Assembly (NCBI GenBank): GCA_007570785.1
Contig: ML661885.1
Span: forward strand, 14,301,733-14,365,732
DNA from: Antilocapra americana
Lineage: Eukaryota > Chordata > Mammalia > Artiodactyla > Antilocapridae
DNA: 64,000 bases
Direction: 5' to 3'
Positions 32,741-42,237 of this stretch are shown piece after piece. How positions within the stretch are numbered: position 1 is the stretch's first letter; each line of letters opens with the position of its first letter. The notes under the pieces are model-generated. The model made no database searches. It was not told the DNA's origin and saw only the letters and a list, made by a program, of their open reading frames with translations. The position numbers and the translations under genes are program-made.

Positions 32741-34546
32741 CCCTTAACAAACACATGAAAAGATGCTCAACATCACTCACTATCAGAGAAATGTAAATCA
32801 AAACCACAATGAAGTACTATCACATGCTGGTTAGAATGGCTGCTATGAAAATGTCTACAAACAGTAAATGCTGGAGAGGGTGCAAAGAAAAGGGAACCCT
32901 CTTAAACTGTTGGTGGGAATGCAAGCTAGTACAGCTGCTATGGAGAACAGTGTGGAGATTCCTTCAGTCAGTCAGTTCAGTTGCTCAGTTGTGTCCGACT
33001 CTTTGCGACCGTATGAATCACGGCACTCCAGGCCTCCCTGTCCATCACCAACTCCCAGAGTCCACCCAGACCCATGTCCATTGAATCGGTGATGCCATCC
33101 AACTATCTTATCCTCTGTCGTCCCCTTCTCCTCCTTCCCTCAATCTTTCCCAGCATTAGGGTCTTTTCCAATGAATCAGCTCCTTGCATCAGGTGGCCAA
33201 AGTATTGGAGTTTCAGCTTCAACATCAGTCCTTCCAATGAACACTCAGGACTGATCTCCTTTAGGATGGACTGGCTGGATCTCCTTGCAGTCCAAGGGAC
33301 TCTCAAGAGTCTTCTCCACAGTGCAAAAGCATCAATTCTTTGGTGCTCAGCTTTCTATATTATAGTCCAACTCTCACATCCATACATGACCACTGGAAAA
33401 ACCATAGCCTTGACTAGATGGACCTTTGTTGGCAAAGTAATGTCTCTGCTTTTTAATAAAGTGTCTAGGTTGGTCATAACTTTCCTTCCAAGCAGTAATC
33501 ATATTTTAATTTCATGGCTGCAATCACCATCTGCAGTGATTTTGGAGCCCCCCAAAATAAAGTTAGCTACTGTTTCCACTGTTTCCCCATATATTTGCCA
33601 TGAAGTGAGAGGACCAGATGCCATGATCTTAGTTTTCTGAATGTTCAGCTTTAAGCCAACTTTTTCACTCTCCTCTTTCACTTTCACCAAGAGACTCTTT
33701 AGTTCTTTGCTGTCTGCCATAAGGGTGGTGTCATCTGCATATCTGAGGTTATTGATAGTTCTTCCAGCAATCTTGATTCCAGCTTGTGCTTCATTCAGCC
33801 CAGAGTTTCTCATGATGCACTTAGCATAAAAGTTAAATAAGCAGGGAGATTCCTTGAAAAACTGGAAATAGAACTGCCATACAACCAAGCAATCCCACTG
33901 CTGGGCATACACACCAAGGAAACCAGAATTGAAAGAGACACGTGTACCCCAATGCTCATCACTGTATTGTTCACAATAGCCAGGACATGGAAGCAACCTA
34001 GATGTCCATTGGCAGATGAATGGATAAGAAAGCTGTGGTACATATACACAATGGAATATTACTCAGCCATTAAAAAGAATGCATTTGAATCAGTTCAAAT
34101 GAGGTGGATGAAACTGGAGCCTATTATACAGAATGAAGTAAGTCAGAAAGAAAAACACCAACACAGTATACTAATGCATATATATTGAATTTAGAAAGAT
34201 GGTAACAATGACCCTATATGTGAGATAGCAAAAGAGACACAAATGTCAAGAGTCTTTTGGACTCTGTGGGAGAAGGCAAGGGTGGGATGATTTGAGAGAG
34301 TAGCATTGAAACATGTATATTATCATATGTGAAACAGATTGCCAGCCCAGGTTCGATGCATGAGACAGGGTGCTCAGAGCTGGCACACTAGGACAACCCT
34401 GAGGAATGGGATGGGGAGGGAGGTAGGGGTTCAGGATGGGCAACACATGTACACACATGGCTGATTCATGTCAATGTATGGCAAAAAACACTACAATATT
34501 GTAAAGTAATTAGCCTCCAATTAAAATAAATAAATTAATTTTAAAT
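32741..34546 (+). mobile_element. Ruminant L1, 5'-truncated, interrupted by a BovB
   Basis: It covers the end of ORF2 and the 3' UTR: ATGAAAAGATGCTCAACATC, AACTGTTGGTGGGAATGC, then after the BovB CCAAGCAATCCCACTGCTGG and the ORF2 end (peptide LWYIYTMEYYSAIKKN at about 34020-34075). The 3' UTR ends AATTAGCCTCCAATTAAAATAAATAAATT. AATCAAATAGCC repeats on both sides (from 32731 and 34547). Confidence 0.95.
32965..33844 (-). mobile_element. BovB (RTE LINE), 880-bp copy inside an L1
   Basis: Antisense BovB from CAGTCAGTCAGTTCAG to GTTAAATAAGCAGG. Its minus frame 33499-33996 keeps the reverse transcriptase box LRYADDTTLMADS and the downstream GLKLNIQKTKIMASGP block; the frame is lost further on. 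An exact 11-bp duplication GGAGATTCCTT flanks it (32954-32964, 33845-33855). It is younger than the host L1. Confidence 0.97.
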
Positions 34547-34605
34547 AATCAAATAGCCTTGAAAACTGTAAAGTCCTACATAAAGGTATTGTAACTGTAG
34601 AGTGC

Positions 34606-34865
34606 TACCTGGACTCATCTTGTGAATTTTCGATTTTCTTTGTTGGAAATGCTGAAATATACTGAATATCCTGTAACTCCCCAGAGTGTACATTTTGCTC
34701 TATTAATTGTTTACATAGAAAAGGAAAAAGACCTGCTATCCACAGGGGGTGGGGAGTACAGAAAAACGTTGTTAATTAGCATGTAAATATTTGTAGGGAA
34801 TTTTCTGTCTCCTGAGAATGTGCTTTTCTTCTTACTCTCTTCCTTTTTTCTCTTTTTAAAAAAAT
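34606..34865. other. Unassigned sequence
   Basis: No recognised repeat or gene. Confidence 0.35.
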
Positions 34866-34935
34866 CCTTTTTAATGTATTTGTTTTTAATTGGAGGATAA
34901 TTGCTTTACAATATTGTATTGTTCTGTCATATATC
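34866..34935 (-). mobile_element. Short L1 3' end
   Basis: TTTTTAATTGGAGGATAATTGCTTTACAATATTGTATTG and CATATATCAACAC are the antisense 3' tip of a ruminant L1. Confidence 0.75.
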
Positions 34936-34969
34936 AACACATTGTCTCCTTCGTTAAGTCAGTAATAAA

Positions 34970-35310
34970 TCTATTATTTTTATTATTCATTTTGATGCTC
35001 AAATTGTTACATATTGACCATGGGGAAGTCCCTTATGTTGTTTCCTGTGACCCATTGACATATCCTGTCATTCTTTGAACACTTCCCTACTAATATTTTG
35101 CACAAGATACACTGGGTTCATCTTGTACTTTTCCTTCCACAGTCCTAGATTTAACCATTTTTGCAAGAAGTGTTGGCTCCTTTTAGTAGAGAATGGGATT
35201 TAGAAACCAAGATCTTTGTACTAGATGTGCTGATTGCTACGAGAGTGTCATTGCTTTTGGGTCCTTTCAGAGGATGGAGGGAAACCAGGAAAAAGTTACA
35301 GCCAGTCAGA
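34970..35310. mobile_element. Old interspersed repeat, probably L1M-class
   Basis: CATTCTTTGAACACTTCCCTACT, GGTTCATCTTGTACTTTTCC, TAGAGAATGGGATTTAGAAACCAAGATC and TTGCTACGAGAGTGTCATTGC are phrases I recall from an abundant old mammalian repeat. I cannot name the subfamily with certainty. Confidence 0.5.
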
Positions 35311-35379
35311 AGCATATGTCTGCAGTATATGACAGAATGAGTCTTTGAAGTAGAAAAAAGCAAGTGTAGATGTGTGTGG

Positions 35380-35575
35380 GTATCTTCTTATTTTTTTGTT
35401 TTTCATTTCTCTGATTACTAGTAACACTGAGCCCTTTTGTCATGTTTATTTGACATTCATTTTTCTTTTGTGAAAAGAAGTGTGTAATTATTTTTTTCTT
35501 TTGCCTAGTTCTCTTTTGGGTTATTTGCCACTCTTGTGTATTTGAACCAGTTAAGTTTTTTTTTTTACACCTTAA
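35380..35575 (-). mobile_element. Old L1, ORF2 end / 3' UTR
   Basis: CATTTCTCTGATTACTAGTAACACTGAGCCCTTTTGTCATG and TTGCCTAGTTCTCTTTTGGGTTATTTGCC match antisense L1 (CTAATGATTAGTGATGTTGAGC, CCCATTTTTTAATTGGGTT). Confidence 0.72.
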
Positions 35576-35585
35576 CACTTAAAAC

Positions 35586-35683
35586 TCCGGGAGATGGTGA
35601 AGGACTGGATAACCTGGCGTGCTGTAGTCCATGGGATTGCAAAGAGTCAGACATGACTTAGTGACTGAACAACAACAACAATG
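35586..35683 (+). mobile_element. BovB (RTE LINE), last 98 bp
   Basis: GGGAGATGGTGAAGGACTGG to GACTGAACAACAACAACAATG is the extreme BovB 3' end. CTTAAAAC / CTTAGAAAC at 35578 and 35684 may be the target duplication. Confidence 0.9.
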
Positions 35684-35685
35684 CT

Positions 35686-36420
35686 TAGAAACCTTTACAA
35701 ATATATACATATTTGAACATGGATTGAAACAGATATGCAAATGTTTATTGTAGCATTAGTAACGATAGACAAAAAGTAAAAGCAACTCAAGTGTCCATCA
35801 GCAGATGAATTGCTAAACAGAATGTAGTATATTCGACTCTTGAACAACACAGGTTTGAACTGCAAGGATCCACATATCAGTGGATTTTTTTTTTTTTCAC
35901 TAGTAAATACTACAGTTGGCTGAATCTGCAGGTACATAACCATGAATAGGGAGGCACTGGGTATATTAGGACGGTTGACTTACAGTTATAGGTGGATTTT
36001 TAACTGTATGGAGGCTGGGCATGCCTATCCTCTCCTTGTTCAAGGATCAATGTTATGTGCATACAATGAAATATTATTCAGCCATAAAAAGGAATGAAGT
36101 TCTAATACATGCTACAAAATGGATGAACCTTGAAAACATTGTGCTGCATGAAGTAAACCACTCAGGAGGATAAATACTGTGACTCCACCCATATGAATTA
36201 TTTAGAGTGGGAAAACCTATAGAAACAAAAAGTAGATCAAGGTCTTCAAGGAAAGGTAAATGGGTTATTGCTTAATGATTAAATTTTCTCCTTGTGTGAT
36301 GGAAAAGTTTTAGAAATAGATAGTGGTGGTGGTTATACAGCATTGTGAATATAATTAATGCTTTCATTCATACTTAAAAATGATCAAAATAATAAATTTT
36401 ATGTTATATATATGTATATT
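35686..36420 (+). mobile_element. Old L1M 3' region, split by a Tigger-like element
   Basis: Sense L1: TGTTTATTGTAGCATTAGTAACGATAG, CAAGTGTCCATCAGCAGATGAA, then after the insertion ATTATTCAGCCATAAAAAGGAATGAAG, CTACAAAATGGATGAACC, GGGTTATTGCTTAATG and a 3' UTR with GATAGTGGTGGTGGTTATACA. Confidence 0.88.
35832..36050. mobile_element. Tigger-like nonautonomous DNA transposon
   Basis: The ends CGACTCTTGAACAACACAGG and CTTGTTCAAGGATCAA are inverted. Inside, GGTTTGAACTGCAAGGATCC and GGTGGATTTTTAACTG are typical of a TcMar-Tigger relative. TA dinucleotides bound it, and removing it restores a continuous L1 sequence. Confidence 0.75.
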
Positions 36421-36439
36421 ATTTAGCCATGATAGAAAA

Positions 36440-37171
36440 TAAATGGACGTGTTTACATGGGTAATATTTCTGAACCCCCTGTTCTTGTCCATTTGTCTAT
36501 GTGTCTGTCTCTCCACTGGTACCACACTGTCTTGATTACTGTAGCTATATAATAAGTCTTGAATTTGAGTAGACTAAGTCCTCCCATTTAATTTTCTTTC
36601 TCAAAATAAGTTTAGCTATTCTAGTTCTTTACCTTTCCATATAAATTTTAGAATAATCTTGCCTGTATCTACAATAAAAGTTACTGGGATTTTGATAGGA
36701 ATTCATTAAATCTGTATTGTTACATCTTTTGATATATTAAAAACATTATGGTATATTCATATATCCCTTGTAATATTTATGTTCATCATCTAATTTGTCT
36801 TATGTAAAAATTACCACTTCAGTTCTCTTACATTTAGCATTTTATAACATATCATTTTTAATCCTTTTACTTTTAAATTACATGTGTCTTTATATTTAAT
36901 GTTTGTTGCTGATAGACAACATGTAGTGGGGACTTTTTAAATCCAGTTTGATAATTTCTGACTTTTAATTGGTATTTTTTATTAATTACCTATGTGATTA
37001 ATTAATTACCTATGTGATTCAGTTTAAGTGTTTTCTGTTTTATCTCGTTTTATTTGTTTCCTTGTTCTTGTTTTATTTTACATTGATTAAATATTTTTGT
37101 ACTTTATTTTTGTCATTATTAATTGCTCTATCTGTTCAAAATTTTTATTTAATGTTGCTACTATATCTTTT
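36440..37171 (-). mobile_element. Old L1, ORF2 5' and middle part
   Basis: Antisense L1: GGTACCACACTGTCTTGATTACTGTAGC, TAGCTATTCTAG, TTTCCATATAAATTTTAGAATAATCTTG, CTGGGATTTTGATAGGAATTCATT, then CTTACATTTAGCATTTTATA and TTTTAATTGGTATTT. A Bov-tA ends it on the right. Confidence 0.82.
36981..37020. repeat. 20-bp tandem duplication
   Basis: The unit ATTAATTACCTATGTGATTA occurs twice in a row, the second copy differing only in its last base. It lies in an antisense L1. Confidence 0.95.
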
Positions 37172-37370
37172 GGGCTTCCCTGGTGGCTCAGCTGGTAAAG
37201 AATCCGCCTGCAATACAAGAGACCTGGGCTTGATCCCTGGGTTGGGAACATCCTTTCGAGAAGAGAAAGGCTGCCCACTCTAGTATTCTGACCTGGAGAA
37301 TTCCATGGATTGTACAGTCCATGGGGTTGCAAAGAGTCAGACATGACTGAGCGACTTCACTCACTCACTC
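37172..37370 (+). mobile_element. Bov-tA SINE, full length
   Basis: GGGCTTCCCTGGTGGCTCAG to GAGCGACTTCACTCACTCACTC, low divergence, near-intact A-box region. Confidence 0.96.
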
Positions 37371-37428
37371 GATTTTTAAATAATTTTATAACATTTCACT
37401 TTTAATAAAAAAAAAAACCCTTGCATAT

Positions 37429-37645
37429 GTGCTAAGTTGCTTCAGTCATGTCTGACTCTTTTTGACTCCGTGGACCGTAGCCTGCCAGCCTTCTCTGTCT
37501 GTGAGATTCTGCAGGCAAGAATCCTGGAGTGGGTTGCCATGCCCTCCTCCAGGGAATCCTCCCAACCCAGGGATCTAACCCACATCTCTTATGTCTCCTG
37601 CATTGGCAGGTGAGTTCCTTACCACTAGCACCACCTTGGAAGCCC
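37429..37645 (-). mobile_element. Bov-tA SINE, full length
   Basis: Antisense copy from GTGCTAAGTTGCTTCAG to AGCACCACCTTGGAAGCCC. It abuts the start of the large BovB copy. Confidence 0.94.
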
Positions 37646-37649
37646 CAGA

Positions 37650-39237
37650 AAATCTTACTACAGTTTATTTTAGTTCACCTCTATCCTTCCTTAATCACCC
37701 AGATAACCACGCTCATGAGGTCACTCAACTAGAGCCAGACATCCTGGAGTGTGAAGTCAGCTGGGTCTTAGGAAGTGTTACTAAAAACAAAGCTAGTGGA
37801 GGTGATGGAATTCCAGCTGAGGTATTTCAGATCCTAAAAGGTGATGCTGTTAAAGTGTTGCACTCAGCATGCTAGCAGATTTGAAAAACTCAGCAATGGC
37901 TGCAGGACTGGAACAGGTCAGTTGTCTAAAAGAAGCGCAATGACAAAAAATGTTCAAAAACTACCATACAGTTGTGCTCATCTCACATGCTGGCAAGATA
38001 ATGCTTAAAATCCTTCAAGTTAGACTTCAACAGTACATGAAACGAGAACTTCTAGATGTATAAGCTAGATTTAGAAAAGGCAGAGGAACCAGAGATCAAA
38101 TTGCCAATATCCATTGAATCATGGAGAAAGCAAGGGAATTCCAGAAAAACATCTACTGCTGTTTCATTGACTAACTAAAGCCTTTGGCTGTGTGGATCAC
38201 AACAAACTGGAAAATTCTTAAAGAGATGGGAATACCAGAGCACCTTACTTGCCTCCTGAGAAACCTGTATGCAGGTCAAGAAGCAACAGTTAGAACCGGA
38301 CATGGAACAATGGACTGGTTCCAAATTGGAAAAGGAGTATGTCAAGGCTATATATTGTCACCTTGCTTATTTAACTTATATGCATCGTGCATCATGTGAA
38401 ATACCCATCTGGGTGAATCAGAAGCTGGAATCAAGATTCCCAGGAGAAATATCAACAACCTCAGATATGCAGATACCACCACCATAATGACAGGAAGTGA
38501 AGAGGAACTAAAGAACCTCTTGATGAGGATGAAGAGGAGAGTGAAAAAGCTGACTTAAAACTCAACATTCAGAAAACTAAGATCATGGCATCTGGTCCCA
38601 TCACTTCTTTGCAAACAGAAGGGGGAAAAGTGGAAGCAGTGACAGATTTTATTTTCTTGGGCTCCAAAATCACTGTGGATGGTGACTGCAGCCACAAAAT
38701 TAAAAGACTCTTGCTCCTTGGAAGAAAAGCTGTGACAAATGTAGACAGTAATAGAAGCAGAAACATCACCTTTGCCAACAAAGGTCCGTTTAGTCAAAGC
38801 TATGGTTTTTTCAGTAGTCATGTACATAACATGTGTGAGAGCTGGGCCATAAAAAAGGCTGAGCACCAAAGAATTGATGCTTTTGAATTGTGGTGCTCTC
38901 ATTGACAGTTCTTTGGACAGCAAGGAGATCCAGCTAGTCATTCCTAAATGAAATCAACCCTGACTATTCATTGTAGACTGATGCTGAAGCTGAAGCTCCA
39001 ATACTTTGGCCACCTAATGTGAAGAGCCAATTCTTTGTGAAAGACCCTGATGCTGGTTCAGGTTGAGGGCAAGAGGAAAAGGGGACTACAGAGGACGAGA
39101 TGGTTGGATGGCATCAATGACTCAATGAACAAGAGTTTGAGCAAACTCTGGGAGATAGTGAAGGGCAGGGAAGCCTGATGTGCTGCAGTTCATGGGGTCA
39201 CAAAGAGTAGGACACAACCTGGCAACTCAGAAACAAC
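37650..39237 (+). mobile_element. BovB (RTE LINE), longest copy, dead reverse transcriptase
   Basis: Sense BovB of about 1.6 kb spanning most of the reverse transcriptase and the C-terminal region. Visible peptides are KASGGDGIPAEVFQILK, the block-B motif QGYILSPCLFNLY, MASGPITSLQTEG and FIFLGSKITVDGDCSHKIKR. The catalytic motifs are lost: AFDCVDH reads AFGCVDH (about 38170), and YADD lacks one Asp through a 3-base loss (about 38468). Stops and frameshifts are frequent. The 3' end GGCAACTCAGAAACAACAATG is intact. The left border is fuzzy. Confidence 0.95.
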
Positions 39238-39239
39238 AA

Positions 39240-39530
39240 TGAATGGAATAATGCAATAAAGTGTTTGTGAACGGGCTTATTTCACTTAGAAAAATACATT
39301 GAAATTTCATCTGTGTCATTATGTGATTCAGCAGTTCATTCCTCTTTAGTATTGAATCATATTCTAGTTATCCATCATTTGAAGACCATCTAGGCTTTAA
39401 GTTTTCAGCAATTTATGAGTAAAATTGCTATAAATATTGTGTACAGACTTTTTTGTGACTAACATTTTAATTCCTCTTAATAATACATAGGGATGGATTG
39501 CCAGGGTAGTCAAACTTTCTTTTTTTTCCC
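39240..39530 (-). mobile_element. Old L1M 3' region
   Basis: Antisense: GGCTTATTTCACTTAGAAAAATACATTG, TTCATCTGTGTCATTATGTG, ATTCCTCTTTAGTATTGAATCATATTCTAG, GCAATTTATGAGTAAAATTGCTATAAA. It follows the usual L1M order. Confidence 0.8.
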
Positions 39531-39545
39531 TTCTTTATTTTGCAT

Positions 39546-39957
39546 CTCATAGCAATTTTTTTTTTACTTTTTTTTTTAAAATTAGTTTTGCCATACAATG
39601 ACATGATATCGCCATGGGTTTACATATGCTCCCCCTCCAGAACCCCCCTCCCTCCTCCCTCCCTCCTCCCTCCCCCCGGGAAATCTCGATGCACCAGCCC
39701 CGAGCATCAATCCTGGGCTGGCGATTGATTACACATATGATAATTAACATGTTTCAATGCCATTTTCCCATATCATCCCACCCTTGCCCTCATCCACAGA
39801 GTCCACGAGTCTGTTCTATACATCTGCGTTCCTTAAAAATATGGAACGCTTCACGAATTTGCATGTCATCCTTGCGCAGGGGCCATGCTAATCTTCTCAG
39901 TATCGTTCCAATTTTAGTGTATGTGCTGCCGAAGCAAGCACTCATAGCAATTTTTTT
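39546..39957 (-). mobile_element. U6 snRNA-L1 chimeric retrocopy
   Basis: On the minus strand a complete 107-nt U6 sequence (39941-39835) is joined directly to the last ~260 bases of a ruminant L1 3' UTR (39834 to about 39575), followed by an A-rich tail. CTCATAGCAATTTTTTT occurs at 39546-39562 and 39941-39957, one 17-bp target-site duplication around the whole. The tail side fits the A-rich L1 endonuclease site. This is the product expected when L1 reverse transcriptase jumps from L1 RNA to U6 RNA. Confidence 0.95.
39835..39941 (-). pseudogene. U6 spliceosomal RNA pseudogene
   Basis: The full U6 length is present in antisense, from AAAAATATGGAACGCTTCAC to GCTGCCGAAGCAAGCAC. By eye it differs from the standard U6 sequence at four positions, two of them C-to-T changes at CpG. 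The upstream side (39958 onward) shows no TATA box or proximal element at the required distance. It has no terminator run of its own, because L1 sequence follows. I judge it non-functional. Confidence 0.95.
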
Positions 39958-41275
39958 GAAACTCAAGCATTATGTGTAGGCTGGTAGAGATGTAGATAAT
40001 TAGTATTTGTACCTGAAAATGAACAGGCATGTTCCTTAAGTTACATGAATCCACTTGATTCTTTTGAGGCTTGTTTTGAATCTTTATTAGTAAAAGTTTA
40101 GAGTAGCTTTTACTCTGGGGTATGGCCCTTCTGGAGTCTTTATTAAATATTCTGAGTGGTTATCAAGGGTTCTTTACACTGATGAGTAAGAAATATGAAC
40201 ATCTCTAAGCCCAGTGTGAGCTTTGGGAATTTTTTAGCTTGTGACTTCTTATTGATCTTTATCCAGTTTCACAGAATTTCACCCTGCATGTGTGTACATT
40301 GATTGTCAGCCAATGAGGCTAGATAAATGAGATGAAGAATTCTAGAACTTTTTTCTATGAAGTGTCCTTTTCTCCCAAACTCTGATGCTAAAATACCAGT
40401 TGATTCAGTCTCATGAACTCTAATCTCTGTCTCATAATCTCAGTGAGACTCTTTGGTACCCCTTGTGAATCGTCCTCCCTGAAGCATGAACCAAAAAGTA
40501 TCTCAGACTGAATGCCTAAGTGATTAGAGTTGAATTCACTTGCTTGCTTTCTTTCAGAAATGACAGTCCAGTGCTGATATCAAGTTTTAAAAATCATTTG
40601 TCTTAGGTAGCGTGCCCATTTTTAAAAAGATCATTGTTTACAGTGGGAGGAGAAGTATTGTCTCAGTTATGCCATCGTGGCATCCTCATCTCATTTTCTA
40701 ATTTGCTTTAACTTTGATTGTGCTTTTCATTGTCATGCTCCTAGCTAAAAAATTCTCTCTACTGTATTTAATATAATGCTTCTGACTATTCAGATTGTTG
40801 TTGTGACAGTTTTTTAAATGGTAGTGAATTCATTGCATATCTATAAAATAAAATCCATATTTAAAAAATTTCATGTACACCCAGTATTTGTAAGAAGGCT
40901 TATGCTTGATTCTGATTGGGTTTATGACATTCTAATTTTCCTCACTGTCAAGATAGTTATATTGAGTCTTAGAAATAGCACCAAAAAAGTCAGAAAGATA
41001 ATTAAATGTGATTTTAAGTTCCCCTTATTATCTTGTGTTTTTTGAAGTTAACATGTCCTTCCTTTTAAATATCAATTCATGTTAGCAAATGAAAATATAA
41101 TTTTAAAATGATGTGTCTAAGTAAGTCAAATAAGAATAACCCTGACATCTCAAACCCAGATGTTTATGAATAGTCCATTAAGTACACTTGTAGCAATAAG
41201 TCGAACTGATGTGGAAAAAGCCAATTTTGTGTAAAATCAGAAAGAAACAAAATTAAACTACTGATCCACAGAGAA
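39958..41275. other. Unassigned, repeat-poor sequence
   Basis: 1.3 kb with no repeat or gene that I can name. Confidence 0.4.
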
Positions 41276-41640
41276 GTGATTTTATTATTTAGCAAATCCT
41301 GCCGGGCTGTGGTAGCCACACTCCCTCCTCTCAGTTCAGCAGCTTGGCTCTTGTGTCACAGCTTCAGCACTGACATGGCAGCCTCTTTGGGGCCCCTTGT
41401 GAACATGTGCAGTGTGCTCTGTCGTTCAGCTACAACACTAAGAGTGTGGGCTCCTTGGTCTCTCCTGCAATCCCGTGCACCACCAGCTGGAGCACTGATG
41501 CTGTGGGCAGTCTGGTGCCCACACACAGACTTGTGAGCATCACCAATCTTTGACCTTTGCCTCCTGAAGGAGATTACTGACTACTGTGTTTCCACTACTG
41601 TGGAAACCTTTGCAGCCTTTACCAGACTGACACTTTTTTA
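41276..41640. other. GC-richer unassigned island
   Basis: The base composition rises above the flanks, and an 86-residue + frame is open (41276-41536). On the minus strand there is a broken frame followed by AATAATAAAATCAC near 41282, which looks like the 3' end of an old mRNA copy. I recognise no protein and no poly(A) tail, so a retrocopy is only a possibility. Confidence 0.3.
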
Positions 41641-42052
41641 GGAGGTTGGGTTTTTTCCACTAAATTAAAAAGGGGGAGCATATGGAAGAGGCAAAGTGTA
41701 TGAAACTACTAGAAATAGCTAGCATGCAGAGTCTAGGCTGGGTAGTGTTCTAACGGCCTTACAAATCCTCATTCATTTAATCTTCACTATATCATGAACT
41801 TGGTGTATTATTATCTTCCTATGTTTTTCTGTCTACATGAGAGATCTGATATTGATCTTGGCTTTATTGGATTTATGCTTGAAATGATCAGTTTTAAGTC
41901 ACAAACTTGGACAGAAATGAAAACTCCTGATTTTTCTCACTCAGTTTCACTCCTGCATCCCCTAAAACCCTCAAGATCAGCAGATGTGAGAAAGCAAATT
42001 TCTCCTAATTTTACTTTCATCTATATATGACAAAAACTTTGAATTTTTTTTT
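41641..42052. other. Unassigned sequence
   Basis: No recognised repeat or gene; a short MIR-like patch (TCCTCATTCATTTAATCTTCAC) lies near 41766. Confidence 0.4.
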
Positions 42053-42237
42053 AAAAAAGATACTTAGTAGCACCAGCCCCGAGCATCAATCCTGGGCTGG
42101 CGATTGATTGCAACGAGATTTCCCGGGGGGAGGGAGGAGGGAGGGGGGTCCTGGAGGGGGAGCATATGTAAACCCATGGTGATATCATGTCATTGTATGG
42201 CAAAACTAATAAAAAAAAAAGATACTTAGTAACACCA
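42053..42237 (+). mobile_element. Short ruminant L1 3' end with a 5' inversion
   Basis: The right part (from about 42110, CAACGAGATTTCCCGGG) is L1 3' UTR in sense, ending in AAACTAATAAAAAAAAAA. The left part (about 42072-42109, CACCAGCCCCGAGCATCAAT onward) is the segment that lies just upstream in the L1, but inverted. AAAAAAGATACTTAGTAGCACCA / ...AACACCA (42053-42075, 42215-42237) is the target-site duplication. The 3' UTR subfamily is the same as in the U6 chimera. Confidence 0.93.

Larger units (their letters stand above)
32655..34605 (+). mobile_element. MIR SINE split by an L1
   Basis: The 5' piece (32655-32740) reads CTAGACTCTGTGAGCCTCATTGTTTCC, then TTGCAAAATGGGAATACTCAC. The 3' piece (34559-34605) reads TTGAAAACTGTAAAGTCCTACATAAAGG. 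These are consecutive parts of MIR; the L1 at 32741-34546 lies between them. Confidence 0.7.

Noticed and set aside
33499..33996. 165-residue minus frame with a reverse transcriptase YADD box as a possible gene
   Set aside because: It is a fragment of an 880-bp truncated BovB with a target-site duplication, lacks most of the polymerase, and its N-terminal part reads through L1 sequence.
33952..34188. 78-residue plus frame
   Set aside because: It is the end of L1 ORF2 in a 5'-truncated copy, not a host gene.
38184..38399. 71-residue plus frame with QGYILSPCLFNLY
   Set aside because: Reverse transcriptase block of a decayed BovB with both catalytic motifs lost.
39835..39941. Functional U6 snRNA gene
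   Set aside because: No TATA box or proximal element upstream, four substitutions, L1 sequence instead of a terminator, and a target-site duplication mark it as a retrocopy.
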